From Berberis thunbergii (lineage: Eukaryota > Streptophyta > Magnoliopsida > Ranunculales > Berberidaceae), in the NCBI GenBank assembly GCA_003290165.1, contig QNQO01000591.1, forward strand, positions 1-64,000: a DNA stretch of 64,000 nt. The letters run 5' to 3'. Below the pieces are notes generated by a model. That model was not told where the DNA came from and ran no database searches. It worked only from the letters and a program-made list of their open reading frames with translations. A program made the position numbers and the translations under genes. Position 1 is the stretch's first letter. Each line of letters starts with the position of its first letter. Positions 1 to 9,441 of the stretch are shown in pieces.

Positions 1-161
1 GAGTTGGGAGGCCCAATTTCATCCGTTGATTTCGTTTTCAACGGATTGAAGGAAAGAAGGAAATGGTTGTATTTGCAATTGTTCTCATTTGGTTAACTAA
101 AGGTTGAACATCTTTAAACCTGCCTTTTCCATTTATAGTATAGATAAATTGGAATCTAGTG

Positions 162-765
162 AGACTGAGTTGGGGTTTCACTAAACATTAGACAATGGTA
201 TACATCGTTCAAGCATAGTGTGTCACAAAATAGTTCAACCCAAACATGAATAGATCCAGTGTCATGTCTCACCCATGAACTGAGATGCCCCTAGTTGCTT
301 GCTTTGTAGACTCGTGTTTTCCGCCTGCTGTTTTACTTCTCTTTCTGTCCGACTGGTAATTCGTAGACTGAGTTGGGGTTTCACTAAACATTAGACAATG
401 GTATACATCGTTCAAGCGTAGTGTGTCACAAAATAGTTCGACCCAAACTTGAATAGATCCAGTGTCATGTCTCTCCCATGAACTAAGATGCCCCTAGTTG
501 CCTGCTTTGTAGACTCGTGTTTTCCGCCCGCTGTTTTACTTCTCTTTCTGTCCGACTGGTAATTCGTAGACTGAGTTGGGGTTTCACTAAACATTAGACA
601 ATGGTATACATCGTTCAAGCATAGTGTGTCACAAAATAGTTCGACCCAAACATGAATAGATCCATTGTCATGTCTCTCCCATGAACTGAGATGCCCCTAG
701 TTGCCTGCTTTGTAGACTCATGTTTTCCGCTGTTTTACTTCTCTTTCTGTCCGACTGGTAATTCG
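162..765. repeat. Tandem repeat, three copies of about 203 bp
   Basis: Three head-to-tail copies begin at 162, 365 and 568, each opening with AGACTGAGTTGGGGTTTCAC. Spacing is exactly 203 bp for the first two; the third is a few bases shorter because of a deletion near 729. The copies differ at only a few positions, so the expansion is recent or has been homogenised. No coding potential or known element is recognised. The array lies upstream of the AAA ATPase exons, probably in an intron or flank of that gene. Confidence 0.93.
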
Positions 766-1382
766 TTTTGTGTGGTGTATGACAAATGTCATTGTGCAAT
801 GAATTTTTGTCGATTCTTAAAAGTTTACATGTTGAATGAATGATTTTTTTTTCTTTTCACATGAACCATTTACAGTCATGAGAATTTGCATAATTAATAC
901 TGAATTTATAATAATAAATAGATTATAAAAATTTATTATTGTACAGTATGGACTATATGGACTTGAAATGATGTGGGCCTGGAGTCAGTTACAGGTTTAT
1001 GGGCCTAAACTCATGAGGCTTGAAATTCTGGAGGGAATTTTAATTTCTCCATTTTTCTTTTCGTAATTTCAAAAAAACGAAATTTTCATTAAAATTTCGC
1101 GAGGTTTCGCGAAATCACATTCCTTGGACAGGGGCAATTTTGAAACTTCGAAAGTGTTTTTAATTGAAGACAACATTGTAGAATCAAGCTTCACATTTAT
1201 AATATCTGATGTGAGAGGAATTTTGTTCCAAAGTATCTCTAGTTTATCTTCTAAATTTCTTCATTATAATCATTAAAGATTATCAACTAAAATTTAGAAG
1301 AATCCTCAACTTAAGTTGTATTGCTACCAAAAGAGCAGTTAAGTCTCCCATTTCATCAAAATTTACAAGTTAATCGGAACAT
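766..1382. other. A+T-rich stretch without a recognised gene
   Basis: About 600 bp between the 203-bp tandem array and the Mutator-like element. No splice-bounded exon matching the AAA ATPase or any other family could be seen. It is probably intron or intergenic DNA. Confidence 0.5.
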
Positions 1383-1391
1383 TTTGTAAAA

Positions 1392-2265
1392 CGCAGCGAC
1401 TATTTGGCACCACAACTTATTCTCGCCCATGCCACCTTTTTTTTTTTTTTTTTTACAAGCTTTCCACACCGCCCATAAAAACCGTTATTCATTTTCTTCT
1501 CTCACCCTCTCTTTTTCAAGAACAAGAACAACAGCAACAACTTGGAAGGGGTAGCGAGGAAGGGGGTGATCGATTGAGAGGGACGGTGAGAGACAACCGG
1601 TGACAACAAGAGATAGAGGAGAGGGAGCAACAACCATTGTCGCCCCTCTCCATCTTCTCCTCCTCCCCTTCCCCTCTCCCAGTTCTCCCACACTCTCTCA
1701 GTTCCCTTCTCTTCTTCTCGCACAGGCCGTCTTCTTCTCCTTCCCCTCGCACACACTCTGTTTAATCCTCCGCGACTAAGAGTGTTCCTATCTTTGCGAA
1801 GGGGCAAATTTTTTTTGCCCTCGCAGCGCCCCGTGCGAATGGGGAACCCATCCAAGCACAATTCGCCGCGATGACAAAAAATAGAATGTGCGCAAGGGGA
1901 AGAAAAATAAGAAAAGGGAGTGAAGCGTAGGCGGAATCGAGATGGAGAAGAAGATGAGGGTTGCTTTGGGGGTGTCCCTGGATGGGGAGGGAAGAGAAGA
2001 AGAAGAAGATGAGAGAAGAAGAGAGGGGTGCTTTGGGGGTTACCTCCGGATGGAAAGGGAAGAGAAATGAGTGAAGAAGATGCAGAGAATAAGATATTGG
2101 AACAAGGGTGGTAGTGAGAAGAGAGGAAGTTGGGAAGGAGGGGGAGGTTTCCATTGTTTTGAATTTGGGAGGGGGAGAAAGATTTAGGTTTTTCTTTTTA
2201 TAAGTGGTGTGGAAGAGAACAGTGGTGTGGATGAGAGTAAGTTGTGGTTCCAAATAGTCGCTGCC
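1392..2265. mobile_element. Non-autonomous Mutator-like element (MULE), 874 bp
   Basis: The two ends are inverted repeats of about 45 bp (1392-1436 and 2221-2265); both contain GCAGCGACTATTTGG followed by a few mismatches. The element is flanked by a perfect 9-bp direct repeat TTTGTAAAA at 1383-1391 and 2266-2274, the duplication length typical of the Mutator superfamily. The interior is strongly purine/pyrimidine biased and has no transposase, so the copy must move in trans if at all. Several long open frames inside it arise from the skewed composition and are not believed. It lies just upstream of the AAA ATPase 3' exons, probably within an intron. Confidence 0.85.
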
Positions 2266-2503
2266 TTTGTAAAATCCTCAAGTCTTAGTTTGCCACTGAA
2301 AATAGCAGGCCTTCCTCTAGCATCTCTAAGGATACTAGCATGGTTTAATTGGTTTCTTCCTAGTTGCATATTTCCTCAGTTTGTGTGAGGTACTTCAACC
2401 GGAAGTCCATTTGTCTCCCTTAAGCTTAGCCTCTGAATCTTGTTTTATGGTCTTTTAGATATGTTTCTTTGCTCTTGCCTAATATGTTTTGAATGGTTAA
2501 CAG

Positions 2504-2824
2504 GAACAAGCTGCAGCATTAGCAGAAAAAAAACTCCTCCGGCCTTGAGTGGGAGCACTGATATTCGATCTTTGAACGTAGATGACTTCAAATTTGCTCA
2601 TGAACAGGTAATGGACGTACGGTAAAAACACACACACACACAAGCTGAAACTTTCAATTGCTCTATTGGTTGTTTCTTTTTGTAATCAATTTCCACTCTT
2701 TATGAAATAGGTTTGTGCTAGTGTCTCATCCGAGTCAGTAAACATGAATGAGCTGCAACAATGGAACGAACTCTACGGAGAAGGCGGGTCTAGAAAGAAA
2801 AGTTCTTTAAGCTACTTCATGTGA
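2504..2824 (+). CDS. AAA-type ATPase, C-terminal two exons (partial, frameshifted)
   Basis: Two exons remain in the window: 2504-2607 and 2711-2824, joined by a GT-AG intron. They encode the conserved C-terminal tail of plant AAA ATPases of the spastin/katanin/MSP1-like branch: [13 protein letters not shown], then VCASVSSES and [15 protein letters not shown], ending in LSYFM and a TGA at 2822-2824. The Walker motifs and the rest of the ATPase lie upstream of the window or are lost. In the first exon the frame slips inside a run of eight A (about 2525-2532): the upstream half reads [10 protein letters not shown] in one frame and the rest continues in another, so one A appears to be missing. 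This is either a homopolymer sequencing error or a real frameshift. The family is recognised from memory of Arabidopsis homologues; I do not assign a gene symbol. Confidence 0.8.
2625..2642. repeat. Short (CA)n microsatellite in the intron
   Basis: A run of alternating C and A lies in the last intron of the AAA ATPase gene, about 20 bp after the donor site. Confidence 0.8.
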
Positions 2825-4038
2825 AGACATATTATCATCCACCATTTTGCACTCCCTTTCCCCCCCTATTTTTGATCAAGGCGATGTCAATAGGCATTGT
2901 TTGTTAAGGCCTCTCCTGGCTCTAGACTGGTCATTTTGGACTAGTTAATCTTGGGCTGAGCTTGACATGCACTGTATGATATATGAGTTACAAACACAAA
3001 TACTGACAATGCTTTGTACATACATGCACAAAGTTACACCGGGATCAGTCTAGTCTGGTAGTGAGGATAAAGTCTCGCTGATATGTTTTGTTCCATCATC
3101 TCACTCACTAAGTTATCCACCCCTTTGTAGAAATGCCCAAGTATATTTGCACTGTTGTTTAATGTGGCATCGCCATTACTTAGTGTATCAAGAACAGTTT
3201 TGGTTGAAGCAGTTTATGCCTTACCTGCGTTACTGGCTGGCATACACAGCTGGGGTTGTTGATGTGTAGATCTTGTAATGTACCTAATTATCAGATTTAT
3301 TGAAAGAGTAAAATGTTGTAATGTTAGTGAGTTTCAAAGTCTACGAGTCTGTATACAGACTGGTACGCGCAGTTAGCTCATCTTGAGTGATGATGAAACA
3401 CCATTGTTGTATGTGGTCGTGTGTTATATGGTGAATCATGTTCATTAGAAAGACTTTCTTACTTGTTTGGGTGTGTGTTTTGTTCTCTCTGGTGCATATT
3501 TTGATCGAGAATCACATTTTTATTTTGTTGAAGAATAACCCTTTTCAAATCGTGCATGTAGCCAATTTTATATAATATGAAATTAGATGAAACAATCACG
3601 AAAAAGGGTCAACAATTCGAGAATAATTTTTTATGGATTGAGAAAAGCTGAAAATGAGATAAACATAATTAAACAACGCACGATTTCGACGTTTTAAACG
3701 TAAATTTAGTAATCTAATTGTTGTCAACTTCCTGAGGTCTCCAAAATCTCAGCATTTGGTAAATTTTACAATAATTTCACTCTCGATGATTGTTGACAAT
3801 TTCTATTTTTACACCAAAAAAAAAAATGTTTTTTAAAAGATGCGTGAGATTTTATATATTCTCCTTTCTTCTCTCACTCAAAAGAAATTATTGGTGTCAC
3901 AGCGACATCCATTTAAAGTTTCAAGTACTCAATGAGGTTCACGTTTTTTAATATTAAATAGAGATTAATACGCGTGTTTTCTTGCTTAGCGATCACTAAT
4001 GGGTGTTTGACAAGACAAAATAAAATAATGCAAAAAAT
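2825..4038. other. Intergenic region downstream of the AAA ATPase
   Basis: Probable 3' untranslated region followed by A+T-rich intergenic DNA. No gene, tRNA or terminal repeat is recognised before the plastid-derived trnS copy. Confidence 0.5.
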
Positions 4039-4170
4039 TTATAGATGGTCGAGTGGTTGAAGGCATAGCATTGGAACTGTGTTTTTTTTATAGGATCCCA
4101 GAACCCATAAAAATGCCATCTGTTATGTAGACTTTTGTTTGTCCGAGGGTTCGAATTTCTCTCTTTTTGT
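4039..4170 (+). pseudogene. trnS-GGA: Plastid-derived trnS-GGA copy split by a 39-bp insertion
   Basis: The sequence follows chloroplast tRNA-Ser(GGA): D-arm region GGTCGAGTGGTTGAAGGC, anticodon loop TTGGAAC at 4071-4077, variable-arm region TATGTAGACTTTTGTTT, and T-arm GAGGGTTCGAAT near 4145-4156. It differs from the plastid gene mostly by C-to-T and G-to-A changes, as expected for an old methylated nuclear insert (NUPT). Just after the anticodon loop a 39-bp segment (4081-4119) interrupts it, flanked by CTGT at 4077-4080 and 4120-4123. The insert ends in a run of T on this strand (A on the other) and resembles part of the tRNA-related sequence near 12880-12925. It cannot fold as a functional tRNA. 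Confidence 0.82.
4081..4119 (-). mobile_element. 39-bp insertion in the trnS copy, SINE-like fragment
   Basis: Read on the minus strand the insert carries TTTTATGGGTTCTGGGATCC and ends in an A-run. It matches the stretch around 12885-12920 (TTTATGGGTTC and GGATCCTATAAAAA are shared). A 4-bp CTGT direct repeat flanks it. A 5'-truncated retroposon tail is the simplest reading; the short duplication makes this tentative. Confidence 0.5.
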
Positions 4171-4945
4171 ACTTTCACCTAATCTAATTTAGGAACATTA
4201 CTAACCCGTAATGGTTAAAGCTTCTTGGACTCGATATGTTTCATTTCATACTCTAACAAGCGAACGCGACATAAACACGACACAGATTTATAAGATTACT
4301 ATAAATGAGTTTAGGGTTTGGATTTGATGTCTCATTACGGATGCCATTCCAGTCAACCCGAAGGATCGATGAGGGGATTATTTCCATCCCAGATAATGAG
4401 AGAGATCTAAACTACCAAAAACGTGACTGAACACCCAGGTCCAAGCTGTATTTCATCATCAAGATGACATTTTTAATACCTTATTGATCAAATCTGATCG
4501 GATCGAGCCTCAACAATGTTATAAAACTAAAAATGCTCAACATGTTAGTTAACACATGTGGGTGGTGCAATTTAATTTAATCCAACTCTTACAGATCCTC
4601 AATGATTTCATCGAGAAGGTAACGAATGGCGATAATCGCGCCACATCGAAGATGACCGAATTTGTTTGTTGGATGTGTAATGTGGGCCCAAAAGCCCATG
4701 TTGAAGTTTGTGGGCCTGAATTATTCAATCATAATCTTTCCCTCCGAAAATTATTAATGTGGACGGCAACAAAGAAGGATTTCATTCTTCATGAGCTAAT
4801 GGATAAGGTTTTTTTTCTTTGTTTTTTTGTGTCAATATGTTCATGCTTATCCCTCATTAATGAATTATTTTAGTGCAAATGGATAATTAAGTTTGGATTA
4901 ACTCAAATGAGGTATGCATTACTTAAGCTCACCTGTTTTCACTAA
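4171..4945. other. Intergenic DNA, no gene supported
   Basis: A 105-residue open frame starts at 4556 but matches no family I recognise, has no homologue-like motif and shows no splice context. Nothing else is supported. Confidence 0.4.
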
Positions 4946-4949
4946 CCCG

Positions 4950-5115
4950 TCTAATTGTCGAGGGACTCCACAGGGGGAGGGGGAGGGGAGGGGGAGCCGT
5001 CCATTCCCTTCTGGATGCGTGAGTTGAAAATTCAAACACGCATCCCGGGAGAATGGATGGCTCCCCCTCACCCCTGTGGGGTCCTTCGCTGTTTCCCTCG
5101 CCATTTAGATTTTTA
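4950..5115. repeat. Inverted repeat (MITE-like), G-rich and C-rich arms
   Basis: The left arm (about 4955-5020, containing GAGGGACTCCACAGGGGGAG) pairs with the right arm (about 5036-5105, containing CTCACCCCTGTGGGGTCC and TTCCCTCGCCATTTAGA). The centre is near 5028. The outer motif CCTCGCCATTTAGA recurs near 56940-56960, suggesting a dispersed family. There are mismatches, so the element is not young. Confidence 0.6.
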
Positions 5116-5567
5116 CATTAACATAAGAGCCCTAAATTCGACTATTGCAAGAAAAATGATGACACGCATTCCGAGATGGATGGACGGTCATCCCTCCCTC
5201 GTGTTTTCCTCGCCCATTCCCTCGACATTTAGAATTTTCGTTAACATAAAAGTGTTTTTTTTTTTTTTTTTCCTTTAAATGAATGAGTGAAAGTGAGATT
5301 TCAACTAAACTACTAAAAATTTCGAAACGTTAGAAAGCACTCAATTATTATAGGAGCCTTCAACTTCATGGTGAAATGCGAGGTTAAACTAATCGAAAAA
5401 TGATGCCAGTACTCATCTACAAATACTTATAAGAAATCATTACGTTTAGAATATTATACCCTTTGATAGCCACTTGGCATCTAGCTGGAGTGATGGAGGG
5501 GCATGTTAGTCATTAAAAAAAACCATTGGATTGGTTATGTTCATATAAGAATTTGGTTCTTCATATT

Positions 5568-5575
5568 TATAAAAA
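5568..5575 (+). promoter_or_regulatory. Candidate TATA box of the CLC gene
   Basis: TATAAAAA lies 87 bp upstream of the proposed ATG at 5662, followed by a pyrimidine-rich stretch (5620-5642) typical of plant leader sequences. Position and sequence only; no transcript start is known. Confidence 0.45.
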
Positions 5576-5661
5576 TTCAACTCCCTCTAAGATTGATTGA
5601 AGTATATCCACTATTAAAGATTCTTTTTTTCTCTCCCTCTTCTGCAAGTTTGTGTTCATCA

Positions 5662-8600
5662 ATGGAGCAGGGTTTGAAGTATCATGAAGAAACAACAGCA
5701 AGAAATAACATGGAAGGACAAGAAGCAACAGAGGAAGAAAGAGACCCAGAGAGTAACTCTCTGCAGCAGCCACTTCCTCAAGAGAGACAGAACATTATCG
5801 TCGATCCCATTAGCCATAATTGGAACTAAGGTCTCTCATATAGAGAGCTTGGATTATGAGTAAGAAATGATGTGTCATTATGATCTAGTCATGTAGCTCT
5901 TTAGGAAGAATGCTCATGAGCTCGTCAAATGGATTGTTCTGATTTGTTTTTGTTGATGCAGGATCAATGAGAATGATCTCTTCAAGCATGATTGGCGGCG
6001 TAGATCACGAGTTGAAGTGTTGCAGTATGTGTTCTTGAAATGGACATTGGCCTTTCTTGTTGGACTTCTAACTGGGGTCATTGCCACGCTCATCAATCTG
6101 GCAATCGAAAACATGCTGGATACAAGCTTCTCAACAGTAGCCCGCTTTGTAGAGAAGGAAGGTGATGCATCTCTAGTATTATAATCAACCTCTCTACTGT
6201 AGTATGTCAGATCAATTTAAATCCTTCATTTGATCTTGTTTTTAATCATAAAATAATGCCCGAAATAATGCCTGATGCAGGTATGCAGTGGGGTTCTTAT
6301 ACTTTGCTGGAGCTAATTTGTTGCTTACCCTGGTGGCTACAGTTCTCTGTGTTATGTTTGCACCCACTGCAGCAGGGCCGGGTATACCCGAGATCAAAGC
6401 TTACCTTAATGTGTTGACACACCTAACATGTTCGGTGCTACAACATTGATAGTAAAGGTGAGCTTTCTTCTAGGTTAATTTAACATTGAAACAAAACTAA
6501 TGTAAGTTAGGACAATAAGTGCAGTTCTAGTTAGAATATGTGTCTCATGTTGGCTTTCGCCAGAGTCCTTATTTCTGACAAGTTTGTGGGAACATTGTAT
6601 GTCAGTATGAGGCTTGACAAGCTGGGATTAACAGTTTGCCAAAGCAAAAAAATTATCTGAAAACACACAAACATTGGTTCTTTTAAAAGAACAATTAACC
6701 CCCCCAGAACAGATCAATTTCCCAAGATTGATAGTAAGCTTTTTCAAGAAAGTGAATCAATAGTCACTTATGCAAATTCATACGATCCAAGATAACAATT
6801 TGGTGCAAGTAAAACCCTCGTGTTCATTATTTATTCAGACTCACCAAACTTCTGGAGAAGTAAAATTAATTGGAAAAGAAGCAGTTTGGGTTTTGTTTTG
6901 AACCTGATGGCTCCTATCAACAAGGACTTTTCTTGACTAGGCTGGGTCCTCTATGAATGCTCAGGTCAACATCATTGTTTTATAACGGTATTCTATTGGT
7001 TTTTCCTTATGACAACATTTTTTTTGTAAATTCTAATAATTAGACAGAAATCTCAGTCCGGAGGATAGAATCTTGACGCAATAGGGATCATGAATCAAGA
7101 AATCGTAACACAGCAGATAGTCTAAAGCCTCACTTTTCCATCATTGCAGATTATTGGAAGCATTGGAGCAGTCTCTGCATGTCTAGATCTAGGAAAAGAA
7201 GGACCAATGGTGCACATTGGTGCCTGCATTGCTTCCTTGCTAGGCCAAGGTGGACCAGACAAATATCGCCTGAAATGGGGTTGGATGCGTCACTTCAACA
7301 ATGACAGGGACCGTAGGGATCTCATCACGTGTGGTGCAGCTTCAGGTGTCTGTGCTGCTTTCAAAGCACCAGTTGGAGGCGTCCTCTTTGCTCTTGAAGA
7401 GGTAGCTACATGGTGGAGGAGTGCTCTACTCTGGAGAAGTTTCTTCAGCACCGCTGTTGTGGTGGTGGTGCTCAGAGCATTCATGGAGTACTGCAAATCC
7501 GGAAACTGTGGACTGTTTGGAAGCGGTGGCCTCATCATGTTCGATGTGGGTGATGTCACTGTGAGGTACCATGTAGTTGATCTTATACCTGTCGTGGTAA
7601 TTGGAGTTGTAGGTGGAGTATTGGGGAGCCTGTACAACTACATTCTCCACAAGGTCCTCAGACTCTATAATCTCATAAACGAGTAAGCAAGCAAGCTACA
7701 CCCTGGTTATAACAATCTATTATTTGCTCGTCTTACACATCCAACCAACCACTTATCTACTTTTTGCAGGAAAGGCAAAGTGTACAAGGTCCTCCTCAGT
7801 CTTGCTGTCTCCCTCTTCACCTCCGGTTGCCTTTACAGTTTGCCTTTCCTTGCAGGCTGCTCGCCTTGCGATCCTTCCCTTCCGGCTTCCACCTGTCCTA
7901 CCACTGGACGAACAGGGAACTTTAAGCAATTCAACTGCCCCTCTGGCTATTATAATGACCTTGCCAGTCTCCTTCACTCCACCAATGACGATGCTGTCCG
8001 CCACATCTTCTCCACCTCAACCCCAACCGAATTCCATCCAATTTCACTTCTCATCTTTTTTGGCCTCTACTGCATTCTAGGCCTCATCACATTCGGCATT
8101 GCTGTCCCCTCCGGCCTCTTTTTGCCTATCATTCTCATGGGTTCAGCTTACGGCCGCTTGCTTGGCCTTGTAATGTCTCCCTACACGAAGATTGACCAAG
8201 GGCTTTTGCAGTACTAGGTGCTGCATCCCTCATGGCTGGATCCATGAGAATGACTGTCTCTCTTTGTGTCATCTTCCTTGAGCTCACTAACAACCTTCTC
8301 CTCCTCCCCATAACGATGCTCGTCCTGTTAATTGCCAAAACTGTTGGCGACTGCTTCAACCCAAGCATTTATGAAATCATCTTGGACCTCAAAGGCCTGC
8401 CTTTCTTGGAGGCGCATCCAGAACCATGGATGAGGAACCTTACAGTCGGTGAACTTGCTGATGCAAAATCAGCTGTTGTTACCCTCCAAGGTGTGGAGAA
8501 AGTGTCTAGAATTGTTGAAGTCCTGCAAAACACTGAGCATAATGGCTTCCCAGTTGTTGACAAATGGATAGTTCCACCAGTAAGGCTGCCCAATGGTGCA

Positions 8601-9255
8601 ATAGAACTACATGGACTGGTTCTCAGAGCACATCTCGTTGCAGCACTGAGGAAGAAATGGTTTCTGACCGAGAAGAGGAGAACAGAGGAATGGGAAGTGA
8701 GGCAGAAATTTACCTCTGTTGACCTGGCAGAGAGGGAGTTAACAATTGAGGAGCTCGAAGTGACAAAGGGTGAGATGGAAATGTATGTAGACTTGCATCC
8801 TCTCACCAACGCCACCCCATACACAGTGATGGAGAACATGTCAGTCGCAAAGGCTTTGGTGCTCTTCCGGGAGGTTGGGCTTCGGCATTTGCTGATTGTA
8901 CCCAGATATCAAGCAGCTGGGGTGAGTTTTATTACCAGGATTTCTCATGCACAGATGCACTTCACATCCATGCATGCAGTAAAAGTTTCATTTTCCACTT
9001 TCTTCTTTATGCTGTTTTTAAGTTCAAAATTTTCCAATGATGGCCTTCATCAGCTAAAATATCAATTATATCTAGGAGTATTATCATCTTAAAGGAACCA
9101 AGTATAATTCTTTTTTCACTGACATATTTGTGTGTTCGATTTTGTAGATCTGTCCTGTTGTAGGAATCTTAACGAGGCAAGATTTGAGGGCTCACAACAT
9201 TTTGCGGGCATTCCCCCATTTTGAGAAGACCAAGGGTAGAGAAAAGACTGGATGA
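5662..9255 (+). CDS. CLC-a/b type vacuolar nitrate/proton antiporter, frame disrupted
   Basis: Exons: 5662-5859, 5962-6161, 6281-6457, 7150-7682, 7770-8921, 9148-9255. The family loads nitrate into the vacuole in exchange for protons. Visible landmarks are the selectivity motif GPGIPEIK with proline (exon 3), gating glutamate in GKEGPMVH, the second conserved glutamate in GGVLFALEEV, GLFLP and SAYGR near the pore, and two C-terminal CBS regions ending GILTRQDLRAHNIL. The proline is the nitrate-selective state known in AtCLCa. The frame is broken by about six one-base indels: extra C near 5776, two losses and one gain in exon 2 (near 6113, 6133 and 6157-6162), a lost G near 6400, and a lost T in 8204-8207. 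Allowing for these, the exons total 2,370 nt (789 residues), the family's usual size, and all intron phases agree. It is either a pseudogene or a gene with consensus errors. Confidence 0.85.
6458..7149 (+). other. CLC intron 3, no further feature
   Basis: A 692-bp GT-AG intron between the GPGIP exon and the exon with the gating glutamate. It is A+T-rich with no element recognised. Confidence 0.6.
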
Positions 9256-9441
9256 ACCACTCTCAACGAGGGGTGGAAACATTTCATCTAATGGAGCAAC
9301 ACAACATCTTGTGATTTTTGTATCGATATCACATTCTTTATCATCATTGAAAAGACAATTTAGGCCTCATATGCAAAATTTTCTATTTTATAACCATTCT
9401 CTTACATTTTATCACCTAAGAAATAAAAATAAATAAAATAC
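9256..9441. promoter_or_regulatory. 186-bp convergent spacer with A-rich 3' signals
   Basis: The CLC stop (+, 9253-9255) and the methyltransferase stop (-, 9444-9442) face each other across 186 bp. Several overlapping AATAAA motifs for the plus strand lie at about 9420-9440, so CLC transcripts probably end at or inside the last methyltransferase exon. The 3' untranslated regions of the two genes would overlap. Confidence 0.55.

Noticed and set aside
412..618. 68-codon open frame on the minus strand inside the tandem array
   Set aside because: It exists only because the 203-bp unit is open in that frame; no motif or homologue is recognised.
1485..2253. Several overlapping open frames of 60-163 codons inside the first MULE
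   Set aside because: They come from the skewed purine/pyrimidine composition, overlap in many frames and encode low-complexity Arg/Glu/Ser/Phe stretches.
4556..4873. 105-codon plus-strand open frame
   Set aside because: No family resemblance, no supporting splice sites and a hydrophobic random-looking C-terminus.
7290..8839. Minus-strand open frames of 74-156 codons
   Set aside because: They are antisense shadows of the well-matched CLC exons.
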